NCBI RefSeq assembly: GCF_001424185.1
Contig: NZ_LMOM01000054.1
Span: forward strand, 171,703-235,702
Origin: Deinococcus sp. Leaf326
GTDB taxonomy: Bacteria; Deinococcota; Deinococci; Deinococcales; Deinococcaceae
Length of the DNA stretch: 64,000 nucleotides
Direction: 5' to 3'
The notes under the pieces are model-generated. The model saw only the letters and a list, made by a program, of their open reading frames with translations. It made no database searches and was not told the DNA's origin. Positions 32,969-41,559 of this stretch are shown piece by piece; position 1 is the first letter of the stretch; each line of letters begins with the position of its first letter. A program made the position numbers and the translations under genes.

Positions 32969-35900
32969 ATGGCGCAGATACCAACATCAATTTACAGCTA
33001 CAGTCCTCTAGTAAGGACAGTCCTAGAGGGTGGAGGCTATGCTTACCTCAACAAGAGCTATGACGGGGGAACCACTATCCTCATAGGCTCCAACGGCTCA
33101 GACCTCGGAAAACCTACCTTAGTGATGAGTAATACTGTTCCCGTTCTGGATAAGCCTTTTAGGGCCGGAAACCTAGAGCATAGAATTAGCCTGACAGTTA
33201 CCGGGGCAAACAATAGCGGTAATAATGCCTTCTTTAATATCATCAAAGTGCTTAGTAATGGTAAGTCTAGTAGTGCCGGTACTCTTTCACTAGGCCCGCA
33301 GCATATGGTAGCGGGAGCCGTTCTCCCTATCACTATTGCTATTACTCTAGAAGAAGTAGGAGCGGGTATTAGCTACACCTTTGAGCCTATAGGTGAAGTT
33401 TCCTCCGGGGTTTATGTCAGTACCAACATAGACGTTAAGTTTGCCTACTGGAAGATTACTTCTACCTCCTGTTACTCGGATGCTGAGTACAGGTTTGCTA
33501 AGGCTGCTCACTACGAAGATGGAGACGGTAGACCTAACTTTGACATTCTTGAAGAGAACTCCGTTGAATGTGGTTACTTTCCCTACGGGGCACTTATCCC
33601 CGGTACTGTCAGGTGTGGAACCGGAGTCAATAGGTACAACAAGGTAGGGACGTACTCAAAAGGAACTTACAGTAGTGAGTTTGTCTTTGACACCTATGAA
33701 GGCGTAGTGGAGTACAACTCGTTGTCATGTGGTTACATTCCCGCTGGAACCCTCATGAGTGAGTTTTGCGCTACCGACAGGAACAGGCGGTACTCAAAGG
33801 TAGGTATCTACAGTAACGGTCTCTTCAATGCCGAGACAGGAGCCTTTGGCACCTACGAGGCCGTCATAGAGAAGGACTCTGTATCTTGCGGATACCAACC
33901 AAGAGGAACCCTGCTTAGGAGTGCTTGTAGTACAGGCTCCGATAATCATAGGCAGCATGAGATGATAGGTTTCTACTCTGAGGGTACATATGATGCTGAC
34001 GGCAACTTCAACACCTACGAAGAGGTCTTAGACCCTAGAAGCGTAGCTTGCGGGTACGTGCCTACAGGGAACGTCACCTTCTCCTCTAACAACTCGGATG
34101 CACTCTTTAGCGTGCCTGGGAAGGGCGTGTACGCCCCCAACCAGACAGTCAACAATTGGAGCCTCGGGAACTACACCTATACGGTTAGGTCAGAGGGCAA
34201 CGCCGAGCAGAGCGGCAGCTTCTACCTCGGGGAAGCTGGACAAGTTGTCTCCGCAGAGTTCCCCAACCCTGTCTCCCTGCCTGGGCAAGACGGCCCCAGC
34301 TACGAGGAAAAGCCTCATGTCCCGTCTGATGACGTGTACTACGAAGCTGTACTAACGGACCCTCTGAGCTACCGGGTTGTTGATAGAGCCGCCCTGGGTG
34401 GAGCCTTCAACTTCACCTATACCGAGAGCTACAGGAGCTTCTCTGCCTTCTCCTTTAGCCTCAAGGGGACGGTCAGGGAGTTTGAAGACCTCATCTCCCT
34501 AGACAGCGGTAGGGCTGGAATCCTCCTGTACGTGAACGGAGTTCAGAGGATACAGGGCCTCATTCAGAACTACAGCCCAAGTGGAGAAGGATTCATTACC
34601 GTCAACTGCTCCGAAATCCTAGCGGGCCTAGACGACGCTTGGAGCGGCAAACTTGACCTCAACAACATTCTCTTTGAGTACATCCCCTCTGAGACTGGGA
34701 TAGAGGCAAGTACGGACCTTGCCACCTTGTACGAGTATTGGAACAAGGGGTTTGGTAAGTCCAACTTCTTCTTTACTCCGGGGATTAATAACTATTCCAG
34801 AGTAGGGGAGACCTCAGAAGGCGTAGTAGTTCCTGAGGGCAGTACCAATGACCTCTACATCAGGCCCTTCTCTTCACGTAACTTCTTTGACTACACGCTC
34901 CATATCAAAGGTCTAGGTAAACCCTTTAGCAGGTTGTACCTGAGTAGCTCCGTCTACATACAGTTTACGGGCAACTCCTTTGACCTCATGAGTAACGGCA
35001 GCATCTTAAGAAGTACGGGTAGTATTGACACCTATACTGTAGGTGGAGGCAGCCAACCCCTTATAGATAGCCTCTCTAATGCCGAGGTTTATTACAAGGC
35101 GCTGGTTACTCCTACTGGGATAGAGTTTCAGGTTAGGGTTAAGTACCTTGGGGTTTTCAAGGAATACAACATACCCTTTACCTACCTTACTCTTGGTCCT
35201 TCTGACGTTCACCTATCTCTAGGGAACGGAGCAGGTATAGCTAAGCTCTACGTGGAAGCTCCCCAGAAGAGAACCTTCCTAGACTGGTTGAATACCGTAG
35301 GTACAGGCCAGGGAGACAACGTACAGGTAAGGTTTATCCAGGGAGCCGGGGCAAGGGCAACAGGAACAGCCCTCAGGCTCACTTATACGGATGGGAACAG
35401 GTGGAGTATCGTTTCTGAAATCCTAGAACTTATGGGTAATGCAACTCTTGAGTATTATGGACTACTCCAAGGAACGCCTACCTTCTTCGTTCATGACTAC
35501 TCAGAACTAAGCATCCTTAACAAGTTCTACGATACCGGGGAAATCTTCAACACCTCTTATCAGAAGGACTTTGCCAATGAACGTAACGTTCTTGAGATTA
35601 GAGCCTCAGACAGCGTTAAAGGTAGAAGTCAAACTACCAACAATACACTCTCTATAACTATCCGCCCTAGCCCTGAAAGACCTAACAGACTCGGCAAGGA
35701 GTGGAAGATAATCCAAGGAGTAGAGGGTATTACCGATATTGACACCCTGCTCAAGTACGCCCTCTCTGTCTACGAAGAAATCTCTTCACCCAAAGAGGCC
35801 GTAGACTTTGAGGTTCATACCTCTTCCTTCTGGTTGGAGGTTTTGGTTGGTCAGTACGTGAACATCTTTGGTCTCCCAGAGGGTAAGAAGATAACCGAGC

Positions 35901-36016
35901 AAATCAACAGCATTACATTTACAGAGAGTACAGGAATTACCCGGATTGAACTTGCAGACAGACTTAGCCTAGCTAGCGCCTTCTTGCAGGCGAGACTAAA
36001 AGCTAATTCCTTCTGA
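32969..36016 (+). CDS. Tail-tip protein with Cys-rich repeats and Tal-like C-terminal region
   Basis: The protein has 1015 aa. Residues 195-365 carry four 53-residue repeats with paired cysteines. Residues about 455-560 read like a gp27/Tal baseplate start (YEAVLTDPLSYRVVDRAALG, FEDLISLDSGRAGILLYVNG), and the hub-like part continues at 770-1010 (FLDWLNTVGTGQGD, VNIFGLPEGKKIT). It probably closes the tail tube and contacts the cell. The start is ATG directly after the distal tail gene. Confidence 0.7.
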   Translation: MAQIPTSIYSYSPLVRTVLEGGGYAYLNKSYDGGTTILIGSNGSDLGKPTLVMSNTVPVLDKPFRAGNLEHRISLTVTGANNSGNNAFFNIIKVLSNGKSSSAGTLSLGPQHMVAGAVLPITIAITLEEVGAGISYTFEPIGEVSSGVYVSTNIDVKFAYWKITSTSCYSDAEYRFAKAAHYEDGDGRPNFDILEENSVECGYFPYGALIPGTVRCGTGVNRYNKVGTYSKGTYSSEFVFDTYEGVVEYNSLSCGYIPAGTLMSEFCATDRNRRYSKVGIYSNGLFNAETGAFGTYEAVIEKDSVSCGYQPRGTLLRSACSTGSDNHRQHEMIGFYSEGTYDADGNFNTYEEVLDPRSVACGYVPTGNVTFSSNNSDALFSVPGKGVYAPNQTVNNWSLGNYTYTVRSEGNAEQSGSFYLGEAGQVVSAEFPNPVSLPGQDGPSYEEKPHVPSDDVYYEAVLTDPLSYRVVDRAALGGAFNFTYTESYRSFSAFSFSLKGTVREFEDLISLDSGRAGILLYVNGVQRIQGLIQNYSPSGEGFITVNCSEILAGLDDAWSGKLDLNNILFEYIPSETGIEASTDLATLYEYWNKGFGKSNFFFTPGINNYSRVGETSEGVVVPEGSTNDLYIRPFSSRNFFDYTLHIKGLGKPFSRLYLSSSVYIQFTGNSFDLMSNGSILRSTGSIDTYTVGGGSQPLIDSLSNAEVYYKALVTPTGIEFQVRVKYLGVFKEYNIPFTYLTLGPSDVHLSLGNGAGIAKLYVEAPQKRTFLDWLNTVGTGQGDNVQVRFIQGAGARATGTALRLTYTDGNRWSIVSEILELMGNATLEYYGLLQGTPTFFVHDYSELSILNKFYDTGEIFNTSYQKDFANERNVLEIRASDSVKGRSQTTNNTLSITIRPSPERPNRLGKEWKIIQGVEGITDIDTLLKYALSVYEEISSPKEAVDFEVHTSSFWLEVLVGQYVNIFGLPEGKKITEQINSITFTESTGITRIELADRLSLASAFLQARLKANSF
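33563..34065 (+). repeat. Tandem 159-bp (53-residue) Cys-containing coding repeats
   Basis: Three full units and a partial fourth share the pattern NSVxCGYxPxGTL-x(n)-C, then RY-x-KVGxYSxGTY and TYExV. Each unit has Cys at positions 5 and 20; a preceding half unit (TSCYSD) and a final CGY give eight cysteines in all. Each C20 could bond to the C5 of the next unit, so stacked disulfide modules are likely if the region is exposed. Confidence 0.7.
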
Positions 36017-36022
36017 GGTTAT

Positions 36023-36412
36023 ATGGGAGATAATAATTTAGAGACAAGAGTAGCTATCCTTGAGACTGATGTTAAGTACCTCAAGGACGGTCATGCAGAG
36101 ATGAAAACTATAATCAAAGGCTTGGAGGGAGTCCCTTACGATATTAGGGGAGTCTCTCAAAAGCTGGATACGGTTATAGAGCAGCAAAAGGAAATGAAGA
36201 AGGAAGTAAAGGAAGAAATCAAAGACATAGAGAGCCGCATAGACTGTCTTGAAGATGAACCTAAAATAGTACAAGAGCTTCCAACTATGATGGGTGTAGA
36301 TAGAACGAAGATGTACGAGTTTATTAAATGGGGTGTCTCTATCGCCCTTATTATTCTTGGAATAGCAGGAAGACTACTGGGAATAGATATAGGCCCTATG
36401 GGAGGAATGTAA
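36023..36412 (+). CDS. Coiled-coil protein with C-terminal membrane helix (XhlA-like)
   Basis: This 129-aa protein has heptad-like helices (residues 5-90, including EQQKEMKKEVKEEIKDIES) and a single C-terminal membrane helix (WGVSIALIILGIAGRLLG). XhlA-type hemolysin proteins of lysis cassettes have this build and lie upstream of holin and endolysin, as here. The stop overlaps the next start in TAATG. Confidence 0.65.
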   Translation: MGDNNLETRVAILETDVKYLKDGHAEMKTIIKGLEGVPYDIRGVSQKLDTVIEQQKEMKKEVKEEIKDIESRIDCLEDEPKIVQELPTMMGVDRTKMYEFIKWGVSIALIILGIAGRLLGIDIGPMGGM

Positions 36413-36678
36413 TGGTAACAAGTGTATTTTTAATTGTATGTATAATGCGGGTTTTACTCGTATGGCAGATGGTAGAGCTTCTCAAGAATATCAGGAATCC
36501 AAAGAACAATACGATAGCTACGGTAGGTTTCCTTATCTATGTCTTCTATCTTGTTCTGTCTACAATAACAGGTATTCCGGTATCCGCCGAGAGCATCATA
36601 AGACTACTAGGCACTCTTCTTATTCTTGTTGGGGCTAACAGGTGCTTTGGAATCCTCTACAAAAAAGGTGATATATGA
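36412..36678 (+). CDS. Putative holin
   Basis: This 88-aa protein has three hydrophobic segments (TSVFLIVCIMRVLLVW, TVGFLIYVFYLVLSTITG, LLGTLLILVGANRCFG) and a charged C-terminus. It is coupled to both neighbours by 1- and 4-bp overlaps and lies directly before the endolysin, so pore formation for lysis is the likely role. Confidence 0.7.
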   Translation: MVTSVFLIVCIMRVLLVWQMVELLKNIRNPKNNTIATVGFLIYVFYLVLSTITGIPVSAESIIRLLGTLLILVGANRCFGILYKKGDI

Positions 36679-37280
36679 TTGATACTAAACTTATTAAACT
36701 TATGGCCCCAGGTTGCAAGAATCCTGAATTGGTGGAGCAGAAGCTAAACCAACTCCTACCGGCCTATGGGATAAATACCAAGCTCAGACTCCTTCACTTC
36801 CTCTCCCAGGTAGCGCATGAGTCAGAGTTCAACCCCGTCTCTGAGAACCTCAACTACTCGGCTAAGAGACTCCTACAGGTCTTCCCCAAGTATTTCCCTA
36901 CAGCCGCTCTTGCTGCCTCCTATGCGGGCAACCCTACGGCGATTGGGAGCAGGGTCTACGCCAACAGGTTAGGGAACGGCAACGAAGCTTCTAGGGAGGG
37001 ATACCTATATAGGGGAAGAGGGATGCTCCAACTTACAGGGAAGTCCAACTACCTCTACTACGGTAAGAGGGTAGGACAGGACTTGGTAGCCAATCCTGAC
37101 CTTGCTCTACAGTACGGAGTAGGTGTACAGATAGCAGGAGTGTATTTCCTTGATAGGGGGATTTTGCCCTTCTGCGATAGCAACAACATCAGGGAAGTTA
37201 CCCGGCGTGTCAACGGAGGTTACAACGGACTTGAAGACCGTATCTCTCGTTTCAACAAGGGTGCTAGGTATCTAGCATGA
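36675..37280 (+). CDS. Endolysin, GH19 chitinase-like muramidase
   Basis: This 201-aa protein matches phage GH19 lysins. The catalytic Glu region is HFLSQVAHESEFNPVSENLNY shortened here as LSQVAHESEFNP, near residue 50, and the family signature YLYRGRGMLQLTGKSNY lies near 115. It lacks a signal peptide and thus needs the holin for release. It has no separate cell-wall-binding domain. The start overlaps the holin stop in ATGA. Confidence 0.9.
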   Translation: MIDTKLIKLMAPGCKNPELVEQKLNQLLPAYGINTKLRLLHFLSQVAHESEFNPVSENLNYSAKRLLQVFPKYFPTAALAASYAGNPTAIGSRVYANRLGNGNEASREGYLYRGRGMLQLTGKSNYLYYGKRVGQDLVANPDLALQYGVGVQIAGVYFLDRGILPFCDSNNIREVTRRVNGGYNGLEDRISRFNKGARYLA

Positions 37281-37579
37281 ACAAGCCCAAGCGTAAGAGC
37301 ACTCAGTTTACTTTTATGCTTGGGTATGTCTTGGTTGCTGCTGCTGTTGGAGTGATAGTCATGGGATTTGTTACCGGCTCTATAAACTCCACTAATATAG
37401 TTGAGCTTGTCTGGGCCTTACTCCTGTCGGCTGCCGCCTTCCTGGGTATCAACCTTTCAAGGGTTGCCGCTGAGAATATCGCTACTATCAGGACAGCCGG
37501 AGAGGCTGCCACCAATCCACCTATTGCGGATACCACTATCAGTAATGATGATGGAGACATAACCATAGAGCAAAAGTAA
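37277..37579 (+). CDS. Small membrane protein of the lysis cassette
   Basis: This 100-aa protein has a basic N-terminus, two membrane helices (MLGYVLVAAAVGVIVMGFV and VWALLLSAAAFLGINL) and a polar acidic C-terminus. It is coupled to the endolysin by ATGA and is the last late gene before a strong terminator. It could be a second holin, an antiholin or a spanin-like protein. Confidence 0.6.
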   Translation: MNKPKRKSTQFTFMLGYVLVAAAVGVIVMGFVTGSINSTNIVELVWALLLSAAAFLGINLSRVAAENIATIRTAGEAATNPPIADTTISNDDGDITIEQK

Positions 37580-37580
37580 A

Positions 37581-37606
37581 GCTCCCCAACTAAGGGGAGC
37601 CTTTTT
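37581..37606 (+). terminator. Terminator of the late operon
   Basis: GCTCCCC (37581-37587) and GGGGAGC (37594-37600) pair around AACTAA and are followed by CTTTTT. It separates the late genes from the convergent unknown gene. Confidence 0.8.
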
Positions 37607-37696
37607 CATTCTGCGTAGTCTTGGGAGTGTTCCTCTTCTAAGTCCTCTTGACCTTCCCTGTAGGGATTGATGTTGAGATTTCTTAGACGTTCCTCC

Positions 37697-38299
37697 TTAC
37701 TGCTTACCTTTGGACTTGCTTTTTGTATCCTCCTGGGTGCTTGCTTTGCGCTCGTTGCCGAGAGCCTGCCCTCTCTCCATACGCTTAGCAAGAGTCTCGT
37801 TATAGTGGGCAGCGTGCTTGAGACGGTCCTCGGGAGACATGTTGCGGAAGTCAGCCGTAGCAAACTTAGACTGACTGTTTGCCTTTTTACCCGTTCCAGG
37901 GGCGTTACGGAGTTTGAAGGGATTGGGGCTGTCTTCCTTGGAAAATCTAGTCAACCAAGCTTCAAACTCGTCAACTTCAAAAATAATCATATTTCTATAG
38001 GCTTTTCTATACTCTACCTGCTTATTTTTGCGGCCCCTCTCTTCCTTCCAGCCCTCTCGTTTATCTGCTGCCTTCTGAAACTCTCCACGACTAGGGAAGG
38101 GGTGAACCTCTCCGTCCGTATGGATGTAGAAGTAATCAAGTACAGGAATAATCTTCCCGTAGAACTTACCACCTTCAAGAAGCTCAGGCTTAAGAAGGGC
38201 GTCTAGTTTGTCGGGTGAGAGTTGATTGTCTCCCCACATAGCGCCCTCTAGAAAGTAGTCAGAAAGAAGCTTGGTGCTCTGGTCTTGGTCCTTCGTCAT
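37697..38299 (-). CDS. Unknown prophage protein divergent from the integrase
   Basis: This 200-aa protein has an acidic N-terminal half with aromatic clusters (LDYFYIHTDGEVHPFPS) and a very basic, low-complexity C-terminus (TGKKANSQSKF, STQEDTKSKSKGKQ). No known fold is recognised. It is transcribed away from the integrase from a near-consensus promoter in the shared 127-bp region, and both genes have the same start context AGGGGTAA-N-ATG. A directionality factor or a regulator of integrase is a reasonable hypothesis, since such factors for serine integrases show no common sequence. Confidence 0.55.
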   Translation of the reverse strand: MTKDQDQSTKLLSDYFLEGAMWGDNQLSPDKLDALLKPELLEGGKFYGKIIPVLDYFYIHTDGEVHPFPSRGEFQKAADKREGWKEERGRKNKQVEYRKAYRNMIIFEVDEFEAWLTRFSKEDSPNPFKLRNAPGTGKKANSQSKFATADFRNMSPEDRLKHAAHYNETLAKRMERGQALGNERKASTQEDTKSKSKGKQ

Positions 38300-38426
38300 G
38301 TCTTACCCCTTTGTAGCTCTTCCAGCTACTAGGGGATAGTAGGGCTAGGAAGGAGGGGAGTCAATGTCTAGAGGGTGTATAGTGCCCCTACTGGGAGTCT
38401 GGAAGCTCTCCGTAGAGGGGTAAATC
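38300..38426. promoter_or_regulatory. Divergent control region with mirrored leaders
   Basis: On the minus strand TTGACT (38359-38364), 17 bp and TACTAT (38336-38341) form a good promoter for the unknown gene. On the plus strand TATAGT at 38378-38383 is a possible -10 for the integrase without a clear -35. The outer parts are imperfect inverted copies: TTACCCCT and CTTCCAG on the left, CTGGAAG and AGGGGTAA on the right. Each arm provides a ribosome site, so both mRNAs start alike. Confidence 0.6.
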
Positions 38427-40394
38427 ATGAACAAGCCTGTAGAGTTTTTTGCCGTCTACACTCGGGTATCAGACCGAAATCAGGAGGCGGGAACGTCGCC
38501 AGAGCGTCAGAGAAGGCTCTGTATTGAGTACGGAGAGCGCCAGGGTTGGACCCTCCTTGAGGGTGGCGCTGTTCATGACACCCATACAGGGAAGGAGTTC
38601 AAGAAGAGGCTAAACGTCAACAAGATTCTTGAACTTGTTGAAGAGGGGAAGGTTAAGCACGTTGTCTTCTACAAGGTGGACAGGGTTGCCCGAGACCAAC
38701 AGGTACTCAAGGACTTTCTTACGGAAATCTACGCTAATGGCGGGGACGTATCCATACAACAGAAGGGAAGAACCTTCCCTAAGGTTAGAGAAGCTCTCAA
38801 GGAGACGAAGCTTGAAGGGTTCCTTGCTGAGTGGGAACGTGACAGTATCGTAGAGAAGCTACAGGACGGTAAGCTTGAGCAGTTTGAGATAGGCTCTGTT
38901 ATCCATAAACTTCCTCTTGGTTATCAATCCGAGGAAGTGTTTTTGGAAGGCGGGCGAAAGTTCAAGAAGGTAGTCATAAATGCTCAAGAACAAGCAGATA
39001 TGATTACCTTCCTTGAGAAGTTTGTAGAGACTAAGAGTATCAAGGATGCCATAGACTTTGCCGCCGAGCAGGGAATAAGAAGTAGAGATTGGAAACCCAG
39101 AGGACAGAGCAAGAGGGAAGGGCTAAGCTACAACCACTCAACCTTTAGAGACATTATCAAGAGGTTGGACGAGTACGTAGGTATGCCCTTCGTCCAATAC
39201 TACGGAGACAAGAAGGAGTACCAAAGGGAGTTTAGCTACCCTGCTCTAATCTCCCAGGAGTTGTACAACGCTGTTAAGCAGGCGTACAACCGGAAGACCA
39301 GAGACAACTACCAAGAGGTCAAGCCCTTCAAGGATATTGTCTACTGCTCCTGTTGCGGCTCTAAGGCCCGGATTGTCTACAAGGAGAAATCCCAGCTAAA
39401 GAAGGACGGCAGTAAGTACACTACCTTTATTTACGGCTGTAGCAGGCATCATCTCCTAAGTGCTAAGAACTACAGGACTACAGGTAGTCACTCTTCCGAG
39501 GAATGCTCAAGGACTATCCGCCTTCCTCAGGTAGTGGACATAGTGACGGCCTTCCTAGACTCTGCCTCCCTGCTCTCGGATGCCTCCAAGTACGCCGAGG
39601 AACTCACTAGGACGGTTGTAGACCTGTCAGAACTCAGGCTCAACGTAGAAGACCTGAAAGAGCAGCGGGAGAGCTTAAAGGCGCAGAGGGACAAGGTGAG
39701 CAAGCGTGTTACCCGTCTCTATGATGATGAGAACATGCCTGCTGAGCAGCGTGACTTTATGCTTGCCGAGAGCTACGCCGAGATTAAGGGGATAGACGCC
39801 ACCCTCTCCGAGGTCTCCGAGGAAATCAGAGGGGATGAGAAGGAGGTCTCCCGGATAGTGGGCCTGCTGGAAGAGTCAGGGCTGACGGTTGATGATGCCC
39901 TCTTCCAGGCAGTAGAGGAAGCAGAGGTTGAGTTGCCCTCAGGGCCTATTGAGGTGGAGACGGTAGACAACGCTGCTTGGGTAGCGGGAAGGCTGCTTGC
40001 TGCTCCTGTAATCCCCGCTGTTATTACTCGGCAGTCCGAGAGGATGCGGAGTCTTCTTGGGGGCCTCAAGGGCGCTATAGAGGCTCAGGAGTGGAAGACG
40101 GTCAATGACACCCTGTACCTCCTGGGTGTGAGGGTGTACGTGAACTTTGCGGAGAAGCTGCCTCATGGGGGCAAGGCTGTTCCTGTTGGGTCTAGCGTGA
40201 GAATCTCTCTACAGGACAGGGAATACCTTCCTGCTGAGCGGGACACCTTATTAGGCGTTTCTCAGAACACGACGAAGGGACACGCCCTCAAGAACATTCC
40301 CATGTTGCGTGAGGCCCTGAACGCGCGCGGCGTACCGGTGAAGGCCCCCGAACCGCTCGCGGAGGGCGCGGCGCAGGACGGCCGACTGCTGTAG
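38427..40394 (+). CDS. int: Large serine integrase, C-terminus supplied by the host DUF72 gene
   Basis: The recombinase has 655 aa. Residues 6-150 are the catalytic domain, with the nucleophile Ser15 in VYTRVSDRNQEAG and the arginine-containing KVDRVARD. Residues 170-290 are the recombinase domain, 305-370 a zinc ribbon (CSCCG, then YGCSRHH and CSRTI), and 395-475 a coiled coil. Up to Ser612 the DNA is phage-like. From Gln613 to the stop it is GC-rich host sequence encoding QNTTKGHALKNIPMLREAL, the normal DUF72 ending. So the phage att site lies within the integrase 3' end and the lysogen makes a hybrid integrase. Confidence 0.92.
   Translation: MNKPVEFFAVYTRVSDRNQEAGTSPERQRRLCIEYGERQGWTLLEGGAVHDTHTGKEFKKRLNVNKILELVEEGKVKHVVFYKVDRVARDQQVLKDFLTEIYANGGDVSIQQKGRTFPKVREALKETKLEGFLAEWERDSIVEKLQDGKLEQFEIGSVIHKLPLGYQSEEVFLEGGRKFKKVVINAQEQADMITFLEKFVETKSIKDAIDFAAEQGIRSRDWKPRGQSKREGLSYNHSTFRDIIKRLDEYVGMPFVQYYGDKKEYQREFSYPALISQELYNAVKQAYNRKTRDNYQEVKPFKDIVYCSCCGSKARIVYKEKSQLKKDGSKYTTFIYGCSRHHLLSAKNYRTTGSHSSEECSRTIRLPQVVDIVTAFLDSASLLSDASKYAEELTRTVVDLSELRLNVEDLKEQRESLKAQRDKVSKRVTRLYDDENMPAEQRDFMLAESYAEIKGIDATLSEVSEEIRGDEKEVSRIVGLLEESGLTVDDALFQAVEEAEVELPSGPIEVETVDNAAWVAGRLLAAPVIPAVITRQSERMRSLLGGLKGAIEAQEWKTVNDTLYLLGVRVYVNFAEKLPHGGKAVPVGSSVRISLQDREYLPAERDTLLGVSQNTTKGHALKNIPMLREALNARGVPVKAPEPLAEGAAQDGRLL
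40255..40280. other. Right prophage attachment site (attR)
   Basis: This is the counterpart of attL. TCA at 40262-40264 is the preferred shared core; AAGGG at 40275-40279 is the alternative. GC-rich host codons begin here and run to the TAG of the interrupted DUF72 gene. Confidence 0.65.
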
Positions 40395-40402
40395 GAACGC
40401 AA

Positions 40403-40425
40403 ACAGCCCCCGAGGTGGGGGCCTG
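40403..40425 (+). terminator. Terminator behind the original DUF72 gene
   Basis: ACAGCCCCC and GGGGGCCTGT form a stem with a one-base bulge and loop GAGGT; no T run follows on the plus strand. It lies between the convergent integrase hybrid and homoisocitrate dehydrogenase genes and may serve both. Confidence 0.45.
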
Positions 40426-40458
40426 TGCGTGTGAAGACGGTGCGGTTGCGGGCGGAGC

Positions 40459-41460
40459 TTAGGTCAGCGCCTTGATGACGGCTTCGCTGAACTCGTTCGT
40501 GCCGGCGGTGCCGCCGAGGTCGCGGGTGCGCGGCCCCTCGGCCAGCACCTTGTTCACGGCGTTGTCGAGGCGGCGGGCCGTCTCGTGGTCGCCGAGGTGG
40601 TCGAGCATGAGCACGGCGGCCAGGATGCTCGCCGTGGGGTTGGCGACGCCCTGCCCAGCGATGTCGGGCGCCGAGCCGTGAACCGACTCGAAGATGCCGA
40701 ACTTGTCGCCGACGTTGCCCGAGGCCGCAATCCCCAGGCCGCCCACCAGGCCGGCGGCGAGGTCCGAGAGGATGTCGCCGAACATGTTGGTCATGACCAT
40801 CACGTCGAACTGTGAGGGATTGCGCACGAGCTGCATGGCGGCGTTGTCCACGATCATGGTGGAGGTGCTCAGGCCCTCGACCGTGGCGGTGTGGTCCATG
40901 ATCGTGTTCAGGAACAGGCCCTGCGTGACCGGTAGTACGTTGGCCTTGTGCACCACGGTCAGGCGCTTGCCGCGCTTCATGGCGAGGTCGGCGGCGAACT
41001 TGCCGATGCGCTCGGAGGCGTCCTTAGTGATCACCGTGTCGGCGATGGCGGTGTCGCCGTAGCGGCGCTCCTGCTCGACGTACAGGCCCTGGGTGTTTTC
41101 GCGCACGATTACGAGGTCCACGTTGTCGTAGGCGCCGGGCACCGGGCGGGTGCGGGTGGGCCGCACGTTGGCGTACAGCCCGTACTTGCGCCGCAGGTGG
41201 CGGATGGCGCCGAAGAACCCGTCGGGCTTCTCGCCGCTGGGGCTTGTCGCCGCGCCGAACAGGGTCGCGTCGGTGTTCTCGACGGCGTCGTAGGTGGCCT
41301 GTGGCACGCTGGTGCCGTGGTCCAGGAAGTATTCGTAGCCGGCCTCGGCAGTCACGTATTCGGCGCTGAAGCCCGCGGCGTCGAGCACGCGGCGGGTGGC
41401 CGGAATCACTTCATGACCGATGCCGTCGCCTTCGATCAGACAGATGCGGTAGTTTGCCAT
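40459..41460 (-). CDS. hicdh: Homoisocitrate dehydrogenase
   Basis: This 333-aa beta-decarboxylating dehydrogenase oxidises homoisocitrate to 2-oxoadipate in the aminoadipate lysine pathway of Deinococcus-Thermus. Visible features are [11 protein letters not shown] at the start, the substrate loop [15 protein letters not shown], the [19 protein letters not shown] segment characteristic of this subgroup rather than LeuB or Icd, the catalytic Lys/Asp region [15 protein letters not shown], and the NAD-binding [15 protein letters not shown]. The ATG has a GGGGAGG ribosome site and a TAGACT box upstream (41470-41475). Confidence 0.92.
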   Translation of the reverse strand: MANYRICLIEGDGIGHEVIPATRRVLDAAGFSAEYVTAEAGYEYFLDHGTSVPQATYDAVENTDATLFGAATSPSGEKPDGFFGAIRHLRRKYGLYANVRPTRTRPVPGAYDNVDLVIVRENTQGLYVEQERRYGDTAIADTVITKDASERIGKFAADLAMKRGKRLTVVHKANVLPVTQGLFLNTIMDHTATVEGLSTSTMIVDNAAMQLVRNPSQFDVMVMTNMFGDILSDLAAGLVGGLGIAASGNVGDKFGIFESVHGSAPDIAGQGVANPTASILAAVLMLDHLGDHETARRLDNAVNKVLAEGPRTRDLGGTAGTNEFSEAVIKALT

Positions 41461-41559
41461 AGCCTCCCCAGTCTAAGGGAGAAACGCGAGCCGATACACA
41501 GTTGCGCCTGCCCGGATGCGTCACGCCACGGGTAACGCGGTCCGTACGTAGGACCAGGG

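Noticed and set aside
37667..38206. Rightward open frame of 179 codons opposite the gene divergent from the integrase
   Set aside because: It is antisense to a gene with a good promoter and ribosome site, and its low-complexity Leu/Ser/Arg composition is what a shadow frame gives.
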